A stretch of DNA of 64,000 nt from Mesorhizobium sangaii (GTDB taxonomy: Bacteria > Pseudomonadota > Alphaproteobacteria > Rhizobiales > Rhizobiaceae). Below the pieces are notes generated by a model. That model was given only the letters and a program-made list of their open reading frames with translations, searched no databases and was not told the DNA's origin. Shown in pieces: positions 41,971 to 51,414 of this stretch (its first letter is position 1; each line of letters opens with the position of its first letter). Location: NCBI RefSeq assembly GCF_014207355.1, contig NZ_JACHEF010000004.1, positions 124,001-188,000 on the forward strand, given 5' to 3'. Both the position numbers and the translations under genes were made by a program.

Positions 41971-43992
41971 TCAGCTGTCCAAGAAGCTCCTGAGCTTCCG
42001 GCTACGGCTTGGATGCTTCAGTTTCCTGAGCGCCTTGGCCTCGATCTGGCGGATACGCTCGCGGGTGACCGAGAACTGCTGGCCGACCTCTTCCAGCGTA
42101 TGGTCGGTGTTCATGCCGATGCCGAAGCGCATGCGCAGAACGCGCTCCTCGCGCGGCGTCAGCGAGGCCAGTACGCGCGTGGTGGTCTCGCGCAGATTGG
42201 CCTGGATCGCCGCGTCGATCGGCAGGATCGCCATCTTGTCCTCGATGAAATCGCCCAGATGCGAATCCTCCTCGTCGCCGACCGGCGTTTCGAGCGAGAT
42301 CGGCTCCTTGGCGATCTTCAGCACCTTGCGCACTTTTTCGAGCGGCATGGCGAGCTTTTCGGCCAGTTCTTCCGGCGTCGGTTCGCGGCCGATCTCGTGC
42401 AGCATCTGGCGCGAGGTGCGCACGATCTTGTTGATCGTCTCGATCATGTGCACCGGAATGCGGATGGTGCGCGCCTGGTCGGCGATCGAACGCGTGATGG
42501 CCTGCCGGATCCACCATGTCGCGTAGGTCGAGAACTTGTAGCCGCGGCGGTATTCGAATTTGTCGACCGCCTTCATTAGGCCGATATTGCCTTCCTGGAT
42601 CAGGTCGAGAAACTGCAGGCCGCGATTGGTGTATTTCTTGGCGATCGAGATCACGAGACGCAGATTGGCCTCGACCATTTCCTTCTTGGCGATCGCGGCT
42701 TCGCGCTCGCCCTTCTGCACCTGGTTGACGATCTTGCGGAATTCCAGGATCGAGATCGCCGTTTCGGTGGCCAGATGCTGGATCTCGGCGCGCAGGTCGC
42801 GGATGGCGTCCTTCTCGTTCTTGGTGAATTCCTTCCAGCCGCGCGAGGTCAGGTTGCCGATCGCACGCGTCCAGTTCGGGTCGAGCTCCGACCCCTGATA
42901 TTCCTTCAGGAACTCTTCGCGGCGCACGCCGTAGCTTTCGGCGAGCCGCAGCAGCTTGCCCTCGTTCTGCACCAGGCGCTTGTTGATGTCGTAGAGCTGC
43001 TCGACCAGCGCCTCGATGCGCGCCGTGTTGAGCGACAGCGACTTCACCGCCTTGATCAGCTGGTCCTTCAGCTCCTTCAGCCGGCGGTCCTGGCTGGGCG
43101 ATAGCGTGCCGGCCGCGGCCAGCCGGTTCTCGACCTGCTGGTCCTGCAGCTTGCGCAGCTTCTTGTAGGTGTCGGCGATGACGTCGAGCGTCTCCATCAC
43201 CTGGGGGCGGAGTTCCGCTTCCATCGCCGCCAGCGACAGGCTGGCCTCGTCTTCGTCTTCCTCATCGTCATCGACCAGCCCGCGCGTGTCGGCGCCGACA
43301 TTGGTGACGTCGTCTTCCTCGTCGCGCGAACGGCGCGGCTTGTCCTCAACCTTGGCTTCCTCGATGCGCTCGACCACCGGCGCCTGCTTGGCCTCGGGGC
43401 CGGCATACGTGGCTTCCAGATCGATGATCTCGCGCAGCAGGATCTTGGATTCGTTGAGCTCGTCGCGCCAGATGATGATGGCCTGGAAGGTCAGCGGGCT
43501 TTCGCACAGGCCCGCGATCATCGTCTCGCGGCCGGCCTCGATGCGCTTGGCGATGGCGATTTCGCCCTCGCGCGACAGAAGCTCGACCGAGCCCATCTCG
43601 CGCAGATACATGCGCACCGGATCGTCGGTGCGGTCGGTCGGCTCTTTCTTGGTGGTGGTGGCGGCAACGGCGGTGCCAGTCTGCTCGGCCAGCTCGTTGG
43701 CGTCTTCCTCGGCATCGGCCGCGGTGTCTGCGGCCTCGGGCTCTTCGCCCTGCTCGTCGTCCTCGACCACGTTGATGCCCATGTCGGACAGCATCGCCAT
43801 CGTGTCCTCGATCTGCTCGGAGGTCACTTCCTCGGAGGGCAGCACCGAATTCAGCTCGTCCATGGTGACATAGCCGCGCTTCTTGGCGGCCTTGATCATC
43901 TTCTTGACAGCATCATCGGAAAGGTCGAGCAGCGGGCCATCGGTGGCGCCTTCGCGTTCGGTTTCGACCTCTTCCTTTTCCTTTGTCGCCAT
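41971..43992 (-). CDS. rpoD: RNA polymerase primary sigma factor (sigma-70)
   Basis: 673 residues, full length for alphaproteobacterial RpoD. An acidic region 1.1 and spacer (residues 1-230), region 1.2 (DPVRMYLREMGSVELLSREG), and a long non-conserved region. Regions 2.1-2.4 run from EMVEANLRLVISIAKKYTNR through DLIQEGNIGLMKAVDKFEYR to FSTYATWWIRQAITRSIADQ. Region 3 starts IRIPVHMIETINK. Region 4.2 is HTLEEVGQQFSVTRERIRQI. Directs housekeeping transcription. Lies 488 bases downstream of dnaG on the same strand, a remnant of the macromolecular-synthesis operon. Confidence 0.99.
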   Translation of the reverse strand: MATKEKEEVETEREGATDGPLLDLSDDAVKKMIKAAKKRGYVTMDELNSVLPSEEVTSEQIEDTMAMLSDMGINVVEDDEQGEEPEAADTAADAEEDANELAEQTGTAVAATTTKKEPTDRTDDPVRMYLREMGSVELLSREGEIAIAKRIEAGRETMIAGLCESPLTFQAIIIWRDELNESKILLREIIDLEATYAGPEAKQAPVVERIEEAKVEDKPRRSRDEEDDVTNVGADTRGLVDDDEEDEDEASLSLAAMEAELRPQVMETLDVIADTYKKLRKLQDQQVENRLAAAGTLSPSQDRRLKELKDQLIKAVKSLSLNTARIEALVEQLYDINKRLVQNEGKLLRLAESYGVRREEFLKEYQGSELDPNWTRAIGNLTSRGWKEFTKNEKDAIRDLRAEIQHLATETAISILEFRKIVNQVQKGEREAAIAKKEMVEANLRLVISIAKKYTNRGLQFLDLIQEGNIGLMKAVDKFEYRRGYKFSTYATWWIRQAITRSIADQARTIRIPVHMIETINKIVRTSRQMLHEIGREPTPEELAEKLAMPLEKVRKVLKIAKEPISLETPVGDEEDSHLGDFIEDKMAILPIDAAIQANLRETTTRVLASLTPREERVLRMRFGIGMNTDHTLEEVGQQFSVTRERIRQIEAKALRKLKHPSRSRKLRSFLDS

Positions 43993-44410
43993 AGTCTTTA
44001 TCTTCTCCTAGCGGCCGAACATCAAAGCCGCGTAAGCTGTCGGACCGGTCAAATCGGATGCGCTCGCTTATGAGTCGCGCTTCACCGGGCCAGTAACTGC
44101 ATCTCTCGTTAAGTCCAGATTAACCCTGATATCTGTGGCAGGCAGCCTGCCTGTCCAGTGACCAGTACCTCACATCACTTATTTCCCGTCGACGCGGGTG
44201 CGGGTTAACGTTTCGAATCGTCCTGATTCCGCCATTCTGCCGGAAGGTCAAGCGCCTCTCGCATGATTCGCCTTAAAAAAGCGAATCAATTACCCGACTT
44301 AGCCCCGCCGCGCGCCATTTCGACGCGCAACAACGCTTTCACATTTCACTTTCTTACCGAGCCCGTCCCTGCCCTATGGGCCGGCAAGGGCTCTGTCTTT
44401 CTTTCGGTGG
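43993..44410. other. dnaG-rpoD intergenic region
   Basis: About 420 bases with no gene. It should contain the rpoD promoter; AT-rich patches occur near 44100-44170, but I cannot assign a single convincing -35/-10 pair. Confidence 0.5.
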
Positions 44411-44480
44411 AAGCACGATCTCGGACAAACGGTTTCCGTTTGTCCGAGAAAACCGGTACCCACTTTTCGGGATCATGCTT
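44411..44480. repeat. Palindromic repeat directly after the dnaG stop
   Basis: AAGCACGATC…GATCATGCTT at the ends. Inside is a perfect hairpin, TCTCGGACAAACGG-ttt-CCGTTTGTCCGAGA (44419-44449), followed by ACCGG…CCACTTTTCGGGATCATG. This is a second repeat family, of the CCCGAAAAGTGG…GGTTTTC type seen throughout rhizobial genomes. It adjoins the dnaG stop codon and may end part of the dnaG message. Confidence 0.8.
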
Positions 44481-46414
44481 TAAGCCCGCCCGGCCCTGCC
44501 CGAGGATACGCCAAATCCTTCGATCAGCGCTTCCGTCGCCTGTACATCCTGAAATTGCGCCTGAATTTCGATCAGGTGCCGGTAGTTTTCGTCTGTGGGA
44601 TCGGTGGCGAGCGCCGCTTCCGCCTGTTTCAGCTCCTTATGTAAGGTGCGCGCGCTGCGCTGCAAGTGCAGGGCCTGGCTGAAAGCGTCGCGGGCATCCT
44701 CGAGGGCTGCGGTCTCCAGCGCCGGCCAATGCCGCATTCGCCGGATCAGCCCGACAGCCCGCTCCCAGATCTCGGCGCAGCCGGCGCGCTCGATCATTGC
44801 CACCACGGCTTGACGGTCATTGGCCATGTCATGCGCCATGGCGTCGAGGATGGCGGCGTGCAGCCGCCTCAGATCGGAGTTGGCGAGATCGAGAAACTCG
44901 ATATGTGCGAAATTCTCGTCGATCAGCACCGGATGATTGACCAGCGCGACGATGATCGTCGCCTCACGCATCGACATCCCCTCGCTGCCGCGCTTGACCA
45001 GCGCCGAGCGGCCTAGGCTCTCGGTGATCGGCGTGCGTCCGCCGCCGGCCTTGGCGAACTGTCCGCCCGGCGGCGGCGCCTTGCCCTGGCCCGGCCGCCC
45101 ATCCTGGCGGCCTTGCCTTGTACCGCGCTGGGCGCCGAAGAAGCTCAGCACGCGCTCGCGCATCTCCTGTTGATAATGGTAGCGCAGGCTTTCGTCGCGG
45201 ATGCGGCTGGTCAGTTCGCGCAACGTCTTTTCAAGCTCGGCCCGCCGCTCCGGCGTATCGAAGACGCCGCCGGCCGTTTCGCGCATCCACAGAAGGTCGG
45301 CCAGCGGCCGCGCATCGGCCAGCACGGACCGGAACGCATCCGGCCCCTCGGCCTTGACCAGGTCGTCGGGATCCTTGCCTTCCGGCAGCAGCGCAAAGCG
45401 CGCCGAGCGCCCCGCCTGCACGGCCGGCAGGGCCATGTCGGCGGCCCGCCAGGCAGCCTTCAGGCCGGCCTTGTCGCCGTCGAAGCACAGCACCGGTTCG
45501 CCGGCCATGCGCCACAACAGCTCGAGCTGGTTTTCGGTGAGTGCCGTACCGAGCGGCGCCACGACATTTTCGAAGCCGGCCTGCGCCAGCGCGATCACGT
45601 CCATATAACCTTCGACGGCAATGACCGTACCGCCCTTGGCCAAAGCTTTGCGGGCGCGGGCGAAATTGTAGAGCACGTTGCCCTTGTGGAAGAGCTCGGT
45701 GTCGGGCGAGTTCATGTATTTTGCCGGGGCATCGGGCGCCAGCGCGCGTCCACCAAAGGCGATGATCTTGCCGCGCGAGTCCGGGATCGGGAACATGATG
45801 CGGTCGCGGAACCAGTCGTAGGAGACCGGAATGTCGTCGCCATGCCGCACCAGCCCGCAGGCCTCGATATCGGCTTTCGGCACACCTTTGGCGGCGAGAT
45901 GCTCCTTCAGCGCATTGCGGCTGTCGGGCGCGAAGCCGAGCCGGAACGATTGCTGCGTCGCCGGTGTCAGCCCACGATCGCGCAGATAGGCGCGGGCTTT
46001 CGCGCCCTCCGGCCCCTGCAGGCGCTCCTGGAAGAAGGCGGTCGCCATCTCCATGACATCGGTCAGGCTGGCGCGTTCCTTTTCGCGCCGCTCCTCCTGC
46101 GCATCGCGAACCGGCATCGGCACGCCGGCCATGTCGGCGATCTTTTCGACCGCTTCGGGAAAGCTCATGCCGTCGAGTTCGGTGAGGAACTTGAAATGAT
46201 CGCCCGACACCGAGCAGCCAAAACAATGGTAGCGGCCCTTCTTGTCCTCGCAGTGGAAGGATGGGCTCTTCTCGCCGTGGAACGGGCAGCAGGCCCAATA
46301 GTCGCCGCGCGGCGCGTTGGTCTTCTTCCTGTCCCACGCAACGCGCTGGCCGATCACCGATGAAATCGGCACGCGGTCGCGTATCTCGTCGAGGAAGGCG
46401 GGCGGAAAGCGCAT
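44480..46414 (-). CDS. dnaG: DNA primase
   Basis: 644 residues from MRFPPAFLDEIRDRVPISSV. The zinc-binding domain has CPFHGEKSPSF and GRYHCFGCSVSGDHF (residues ~41-68). The RNA polymerase core starts near residue 120 (YLRDRGLTPATQQSFRLGFA). The TOPRIM motifs are VIAVEGYMDVIALAQAGFEN and LCFDGDKAGLKAA. The C-terminal helicase-binding domain covers the last ~150 residues. DnaG synthesises primers at the replication fork with DnaB. Weak ribosome site. Upstream of rpoD. Confidence 0.99.
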   Translation of the reverse strand: MRFPPAFLDEIRDRVPISSVIGQRVAWDRKKTNAPRGDYWACCPFHGEKSPSFHCEDKKGRYHCFGCSVSGDHFKFLTELDGMSFPEAVEKIADMAGVPMPVRDAQEERREKERASLTDVMEMATAFFQERLQGPEGAKARAYLRDRGLTPATQQSFRLGFAPDSRNALKEHLAAKGVPKADIEACGLVRHGDDIPVSYDWFRDRIMFPIPDSRGKIIAFGGRALAPDAPAKYMNSPDTELFHKGNVLYNFARARKALAKGGTVIAVEGYMDVIALAQAGFENVVAPLGTALTENQLELLWRMAGEPVLCFDGDKAGLKAAWRAADMALPAVQAGRSARFALLPEGKDPDDLVKAEGPDAFRSVLADARPLADLLWMRETAGGVFDTPERRAELEKTLRELTSRIRDESLRYHYQQEMRERVLSFFGAQRGTRQGRQDGRPGQGKAPPPGGQFAKAGGGRTPITESLGRSALVKRGSEGMSMREATIIVALVNHPVLIDENFAHIEFLDLANSDLRRLHAAILDAMAHDMANDRQAVVAMIERAGCAEIWERAVGLIRRMRHWPALETAALEDARDAFSQALHLQRSARTLHKELKQAEAALATDPTDENYRHLIEIQAQFQDVQATEALIEGFGVSSGRAGRA

Positions 46415-46563
46415 CGGGAAACTCGTTTCGCCACCATATAATCATGCCCGCGGTATCCGACGACCCCTAATGCGGACGATGCCCGGTTTCCACAGGGTAA
46501 AAAGGCGGCCGTTGCGGGCCGCTCTTCTTTCGCCTCCAGCGGGGTTGCTGGCCCAGACGGGAT

Positions 46564-46932
46564 CTAGTGCCCGGCGAGCGCGCCGAAAATGACGCCGGAG
46601 AGGACGCCGACCAGCACATAGTCGTTGCCGACGCGGATCCATTCCTGACCGCGGCCGGGGCGATGCAGGCCATAGCGGCCATAGTCGCGGATCGGCTTGT
46701 GCTGCCTCCAACCCGAATATTTCTGGCCATTGCGCCAATGGGTGCGCTTCACGACGATCTTCTTCTTCACGACACGCTTCCTGACCTCGACATGCTTGCC
46801 GGGTTTCTGCCAGTCGACCTGGCTGTAGGTCGACTGCGAGACGTTCGGCGCATTCATCGGCGCGGCCTGGCCGGCGAGCGACGTGGCGGCCAGCATCGAG
46901 AAGGCGAGAGCGGAAAGGACAATGCGTTTCAT
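46564..46932 (-). CDS. RcnB-family periplasmic protein
   Basis: 122 residues. A signal peptide (MKRIVLSALAFSMLAATSLA, cut after QA) is followed by a Lys/Arg-rich stretch (KHVEVRKRVVKKKIVVKRTH), DYGRYGLHRPGRGQEWIRVG and a hydrophobic Gly-rich tail (VLVGVLSGVIFGALAG). The HRPGRGQEWIRVGNDYVLV block is the RcnB/YohN-like domain; RcnB in E. coli affects nickel/cobalt homeostasis. Ribosome site AAGGAGAC-like (ACCAAGGAGACC). A palindrome lies 68 bases upstream. Confidence 0.87.
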   Translation of the reverse strand: MKRIVLSALAFSMLAATSLAGQAAPMNAPNVSQSTYSQVDWQKPGKHVEVRKRVVKKKIVVKRTHWRNGQKYSGWRQHKPIRDYGRYGLHRPGRGQEWIRVGNDYVLVGVLSGVIFGALAGH

Positions 46933-47307
46933 GGAGGTCTCCTTGGTTGTCGATGCCCAAGGGATAGCGACCCGCCGATGAACCGAAACTGAACACCTGC
47001 ATTACAATTATGTAATGAATTCATTCGTTTAGTCAGGAGAGTTGAACATCGTCGCAAAGATCACAACCAAACGCGCGCGATCCACCGCTCCACGGCAGCC
47101 TCGCAATGCAACCATTTGCACGTCCGTCCATTTTCCGACACCGCCTGTCGCGCCGCAACGGCCCTTGAAATCGACAAGATTTTATTACCCGGCTAAGGTA
47201 TTATAGTCATTCTCGGTTACTGCCATGAACATGATTCGCACCGTCGTTTCCCCCACTGATCGCCGCGCTGGTCGCATCACACACCCTGTTCGCATGCGGG
47301 CGGCGAC
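46933..47307. other. AT-richer intergenic region
   Basis: 375 bases between the divergent RcnB-type gene and the Na/Pi cotransporter gene. No gene seen. It holds the palindrome at 47000-47017 and an AT-rich stretch (47175-47210) that could be the promoter of the cotransporter gene. Confidence 0.5.
47000..47017. promoter_or_regulatory. Palindrome CATTACA-ATTA-TGTAATG
   Basis: A perfect 7+7 inverted repeat in AT-rich sequence upstream of the RcnB-type gene. It resembles bacterial metal-regulator boxes in size and AT-content, but it is not one I can name. Confidence 0.45.
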
Positions 47308-48972
47308 ATGAGCGGTTCCGTCGTCCTTCTGCATCTGGCCGGCGCCGTGGCGCTGATGCTGTTTGCCACCCGCATGGTGAAAACCGGCGTCGAGCGCGCC
47401 TATGGCGACGTGCTGCGCCATAAATTGCGCGACACCATGCGCAACCCGATCATGGCGGTGCTGGCCGGCACCGGCCTCGCCATCGCCCTGCAAAGCTCCA
47501 CCGCCGTCACACTGCTGGTTGGCTCCTTCGCCGGTTCCGGCATCGTCTCTGGCGCCGCCGGGCAGCTTGCCGTGCGCGGAGCCGAAATCGGTTCGGCGCT
47601 GGTGGTCAAGCTGTTGACCTTCGATCTCACCTTGCTGGTGCCGCTCTGCCTGATCACCGGCACGGTGATGTTCATGGCCACCGAGCGGCGTGACTGGCGC
47701 CAGTCCGGCCGCATCCTGGTCGGTATCGGCCTTTTGATCCTGTCGCTGGAAATGATCGGCCAGGCATCGGAGCCACTGCGCAACAGCCAGCTCCTGCCGG
47801 TCATCATCAATTATTTCTCCAGCGATTCCATTACCGCCTATCTGCTGGCGGCGCTGATCACCTGGCTGTTCCAGTCGAGCATCGCGGCGGTCCTGTTGAT
47901 GGCGACGCTGGCCGGCCGTGGCCTGATCACGCCGGAACTCGGCGTCGTCCTCATCCTCGGCGTCAATCTCGGCTCCTCGATCATCGCGCCGATGCTGACC
48001 CGTTCGGCTGGGCCTGCCGTGCGCGTCGTGCCGATCGGCAATCTCCTGATGCGCGGGCTTGGCTCGCTGGTGGTGCTGATCCTGTTCATGACCTTCAGGC
48101 CGCATGTCGCTTTCCTCGGCGCGACCGCCGCGGACCAGATCGTCAACGCTCACATCCTGTTCAATGTGCTGATCCTGCTCGCCGGCCTGCCGCTGGCCGG
48201 GTTCGTCTACCGCGCCTCGGAGAAGATCGTGGCACTTGGCACCAAGCCGGCGCCCGCCGCCACACTCGATGTCGTCGAACTCTCCGCGCTCAACGAGAGC
48301 GCGCTGGACGTTCCAAGCCAGGCATTGGCCAATGCCACGCGCGAGGTGGTGGGGGTCTGCGAGACCGTCGAGATCATGCTCAAGCGCATCATCGAGCTCT
48401 ATGAGAGCGCCGACGGCGACAAGATCAAGGCGCTGGCGGCACTCGACGACCGCGTCGACCGCAAGCACGCGGCGATCAAGCTCTATCTGGCCAAGCTTAC
48501 CAGGAACCCGCTGACCGAGGACGAGGCGCTGCGCTGCCAGGAGCTGATCGGCGCCTGCGTGAAGCTGGAGCAGGTCGGCGACATCATCGTGCGCAACATG
48601 CTGGTGCATGTGAAGAAGAAGCTCGAGCGCGGGCTGGAGTTTACGCCCGAGGGCTGGCGCGAACTGTGCGCTTTCCACGCTTCGGTGCTGGCCAATGCGC
48701 GGCTCGCCTTCAACGTGCTGGTGTCGCGCGACCCCGAGACCGCCCGCCAGTTGGTGTTGGAAAAAGACCAGCTGCGCGACCGCGAGAAGGAAACCAGCGC
48801 CAGCCATTTCGTACGGCTGCGCGACGGCACCGCCAAGAGCGTCGAGACCAGCTCGATCCACCTCGACACCATCCGCGACCTGAAGCAGATCAATTCGCTT
48901 TTGGCGTCGATGGCCTATCCGGTGCTGGAAGAGCGCGGCCTGCTCACCGGATCGCGGCTGAAAGCGAGCTGA
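47308..48972 (+). CDS. Na+/phosphate cotransporter with C-terminal PhoU-like domain
   Basis: 554 residues. The N-terminal ~310 residues carry two inverted NptA-type repeats with the QSST and QSSI motifs (AIALQSSTAVTLLVGSFAGS and WLFQSSIAAVLLMATLAGRG). The C-terminal ~220 residues are helical and PhoU-like (VCETVEIMLKRIIELYES, CVKLEQVGDIIVRNML). Such proteins take up phosphate with sodium or export it, and the PhoU part probably tunes activity. Monocistronic. Confidence 0.93.
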   Translation: MSGSVVLLHLAGAVALMLFATRMVKTGVERAYGDVLRHKLRDTMRNPIMAVLAGTGLAIALQSSTAVTLLVGSFAGSGIVSGAAGQLAVRGAEIGSALVVKLLTFDLTLLVPLCLITGTVMFMATERRDWRQSGRILVGIGLLILSLEMIGQASEPLRNSQLLPVIINYFSSDSITAYLLAALITWLFQSSIAAVLLMATLAGRGLITPELGVVLILGVNLGSSIIAPMLTRSAGPAVRVVPIGNLLMRGLGSLVVLILFMTFRPHVAFLGATAADQIVNAHILFNVLILLAGLPLAGFVYRASEKIVALGTKPAPAATLDVVELSALNESALDVPSQALANATREVVGVCETVEIMLKRIIELYESADGDKIKALAALDDRVDRKHAAIKLYLAKLTRNPLTEDEALRCQELIGACVKLEQVGDIIVRNMLVHVKKKLERGLEFTPEGWRELCAFHASVLANARLAFNVLVSRDPETARQLVLEKDQLRDREKETSASHFVRLRDGTAKSVETSSIHLDTIRDLKQINSLLASMAYPVLEERGLLTGSRLKAS

Positions 48973-48984
48973 CAACTGCCGATG

Positions 48985-49003
48985 TCTCCCCTTGTGGGGG
49001 AGA
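48985..49003. repeat. Short palindromic repeat TCTCCCC…GGGGAGA
   Basis: TCTCCCC-ttgtg-GGGGAGA, 13 bases after the cotransporter stop. The same short element is common in intergenic DNA of Mesorhizobium; it is seen once here. Confidence 0.55.
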
Positions 49004-49111
49004 TTAGCGCCTCACCGCCCCCTGAAGAAAAGCTAAAGCGGCGCCAACAATTTCTGGATTGCCCGCGACACCCATCCATGGTTTGAGGCCGTTCCAGCTA
49101 AGGCCTTCCCC

Positions 49112-50296
49112 ATGTCGCTTCCGCTCATCGCCCTGTTCATTGCCGCCTTCGCTTTTGGCACCACCGAATTCGTCATCGCCGGCGTGTTGCCGCAGGTGGC
49201 GGAGGGGCTTGGCGTCTCGGTTCCATCGGCCGGCTATCTCGTCTCCGGTTATGCCTGCGGCATCGCCATCGGCGGTCCGCTGCTGGCGCTCGCCACCAAG
49301 TCGCTGTCGCGCAAGAGCTTGCTGCTCGGCCTTGCCGTCGCCTTCACCATCGGCCAGGCTGCCTGCGCACTGGCGCCAGACTTCACCTCGATGCTGCTGC
49401 TGCGCATTGCCGTGGCGGTAGCGCATGGCGCCTATTTCGGCGTTGCCATGGTGGTCGCGGTCGGTCTCGTGCGCGAGGACCAGCGTGGCATGGCGGTCGC
49501 CGTCATCCTGTCGGGCCTCACCGTCTCCAACGTCATCGGCGTGCCAGCCGGCACCGAGATCGGCAACATCTGGGGCTGGCGCGCGACCTTCTGGGTGATG
49601 TGCGCACTGGGAGTGGCGGCAACGCTTGCCATGGCAGCCCTTTTGCCGCGCACCACCGGATATCAAACCAAGCCCGCCGGCCTAGCGCGCGAGGTTCGCG
49701 TGCTGGCGCGCCAGCAGGTCTGGACCTCGCTGATCCTGATGCTGATGCTGATGATCGGCCAGTTCGGTCTGTTCACCTACATCACGCCGACATTGCTCGA
49801 AATCACCGGCCTTGATGAAAGCCTGGTGCCGTGGGTGCTGCTGCTCAACGGCGTCGGCGCCACGCTCGGCGTCTTCCTTGGCGGCAAGCTCTCCGACTGG
49901 AATCTGATGCCGTCGCTGATCACCATGCTGGCCCTGCAGGCGGTGACGCTGGCGGTGATCTATGCCGTTAGCCCCTACCCCTTGCCGATGGTTGTGGCGA
50001 TCGTCATCTGGGGTGGTCTCAACTTCGCCATCGGTACACCGATCCAGACCCGCATCCTGGCCTGGACCGCGGACGCGTCCAATCTCGCTTCCTCGCTCAT
50101 TCCATCCGGCTTCAATGTCGGCATCGCGCTTGCCGCATCGCTGGGCGCGGCCATGCTGAATTCCGGCTACGGCTACCGCAGCCTGCCGCTGCTTGGCGCC
50201 ATCGCCATGCTGGTCGCCGTCGCGGTGGCGCTCGCGTCTTATGTCTGGGAAGGACGCAGCAACGCCACGCCGCCGCTGACGGCCCCAGCCGAGTAG
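49112..50296 (+). CDS. MFS transporter, DHA1 drug/sugar efflux type (AraJ-like)
   Basis: 394 residues with twelve membrane segments. It starts MSLPLIALFIAAFAFGTTEF; the motif TEFVIAGVLPQVAEGLGVSV is typical of the AraJ/NepI/YdhP group, and SRKSLLLGLAVAFTIGQ is the loop 2-3 region. Predicted proton-driven export of sugars, nucleosides or drugs. Substrate cannot be told. Confidence 0.9.
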   Translation: MSLPLIALFIAAFAFGTTEFVIAGVLPQVAEGLGVSVPSAGYLVSGYACGIAIGGPLLALATKSLSRKSLLLGLAVAFTIGQAACALAPDFTSMLLLRIAVAVAHGAYFGVAMVVAVGLVREDQRGMAVAVILSGLTVSNVIGVPAGTEIGNIWGWRATFWVMCALGVAATLAMAALLPRTTGYQTKPAGLAREVRVLARQQVWTSLILMLMLMIGQFGLFTYITPTLLEITGLDESLVPWVLLLNGVGATLGVFLGGKLSDWNLMPSLITMLALQAVTLAVIYAVSPYPLPMVVAIVIWGGLNFAIGTPIQTRILAWTADASNLASSLIPSGFNVGIALAASLGAAMLNSGYGYRSLPLLGAIAMLVAVAVALASYVWEGRSNATPPLTAPAE

Positions 50297-50351
50297 ACTT
50301 GCCCGCGCCAGCGCAGCAGGCGCATGGCGTTGGCGGTGGTGAGCCAGGAAC

Positions 50352-50647
50352 ACCGCCACGGCAACACCCGAGCGTTCGGAAGGCAACCAGCGCCGCTATG
50401 GCCGGCAGGAACTGGAGCGGCTGGCCTTCATCCGTCACGCCCGCGACCTCGGCTTTGCCGTCGCGGCCATGCCGACCGGATCGCCGAGGAGCAACTGAGT
50501 TCGGTGCGGGAAAAGATTGCCCAGCTGCAGCGGCTGGAGGCCGAACTCGAACGCATCGCCTCATGCTGCGGCGGCAAGACCGTCGGTGATTGCTATGTCA
50601 TCCGCGCCCTGTCCGACCACGCGCTGTGCGCCGACGAGCACGGCTAA
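50352..50647 (+). pseudogene. MerR-family regulator, truncated with internal deletion
   Basis: One frame (from ~50352) reads PERSEGNQRRYGRQELERLA and FIRHARDLGFAV, the second half of a MerR HTH, then stops at 50500. A second frame continues as ADRIAEEQLSSVREKIAQLQ, RLEAELERIASCCGGKTVGD and CYVIRALSDHALCADEHG, the dimerisation helix and Cys-containing tail of the same family. The N-terminal wing and about 20 residues between DLGF and ADRI are missing. Two deletions at least, so it is a dead gene. Confidence 0.85.
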
Positions 50648-50663
50648 GGATAGATCGCGCGCC

Positions 50664-51221
50664 TTACAACTGGATCCGGAACCGCAGGCTTTCCGCTCCG
50701 CCATAGGCGGCATCCTCGAAGAAACGTTCGACCAGCTTGCCGCCATTGGCCAGGATCACCTTGTGCGATGCCGGATTGCCCGGCTTGGCGGTGATCTCGA
50801 CATAAGCCAGGCCGACCGCCCTCGCCTCGTCCAGCATCATCCGCAGCGCCTCGGTGGCGTAGCCGCGTCGCCGCTTCCACGGCACCACCGCATAGCCGAT
50901 ATGGCCGAGCACATGCGGCGGCAACGCCGCGGTGCCCGGCTGCCAGCGAAAGCCGATCGAACCTGAAGCTTCGCCGTCCCAGATCCAGCGGCGGAAGCCC
51001 GGCAGGCGCGGCACCTTTCTGCCGTCGGGCAAGGTTATAGGGCCGCCCTTGGCCAGGGGATCATCGAGGTCGGCGAGAAAGGCCACCGGATCCTTTTCGA
51101 TGGCGGCAAGTTGCTCGCGCGTCGCTTGCTCGAGCCGCACATTGTCCGGCGACCAGCCGCGCTCGAGTGCCGCCTTGTAGGACGGCAAATGTTCAAGCGC
51201 GGGTTTGACGATTTCGACCAT
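50664..51221 (-). CDS. GNAT-family N-acetyltransferase
   Basis: 185 residues from MVEIVKPALEHLPSYKAALE. The acetyl-CoA-binding core is in the second half: LGHIGYAVVPWKRRRGYATE followed by ALRMMLDEARAVGLAYVEIT and ASHKVILANGGKLVERFFED. Acceptor unknown. The ribosome site is weak; a start at 51284 is less likely. Confidence 0.9.
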   Translation of the reverse strand: MVEIVKPALEHLPSYKAALERGWSPDNVRLEQATREQLAAIEKDPVAFLADLDDPLAKGGPITLPDGRKVPRLPGFRRWIWDGEASGSIGFRWQPGTAALPPHVLGHIGYAVVPWKRRRGYATEALRMMLDEARAVGLAYVEITAKPGNPASHKVILANGGKLVERFFEDAAYGGAESLRFRIQL

Positions 51222-51307
51222 GGTGTACCGGCGGAAGAGCTGCGCCGCTAAAATAGCAGTATCGCCCGGGAAGGCACGGTCCACGAAGGCGTTCGCTGTT
51301 GCGACAA

Positions 51308-51337
51308 GGCCGCGTTCCCATCGCTGGAAACGCGGCC
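51308..51337. other. Hairpin downstream of katG
   Basis: GGCCGCGTT…AACGCGGCC, nine-base stem with a 12-base loop, about 80 bases beyond the katG stop. No T-run, so its role as a terminator is uncertain. Confidence 0.45.
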
Positions 51338-51414
51338 CTGGTCATGTCCCTTGGGAGGACCGACGCCCTGGCGCAACCATTCCTAGGCCGCGCCAGAGTG
51401 CCCTTTTGCCGATA

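Noticed and set aside
43169..43873. Plus-strand 234-codon Ser-rich frame
   Set aside because: Antisense of the acidic N-terminal region of rpoD; its composition is explained by that.
45113..46363. Plus-strand 416-codon frame opposite dnaG
   Set aside because: dnaG on the minus strand has all primase motifs; the frame is a high-GC shadow.
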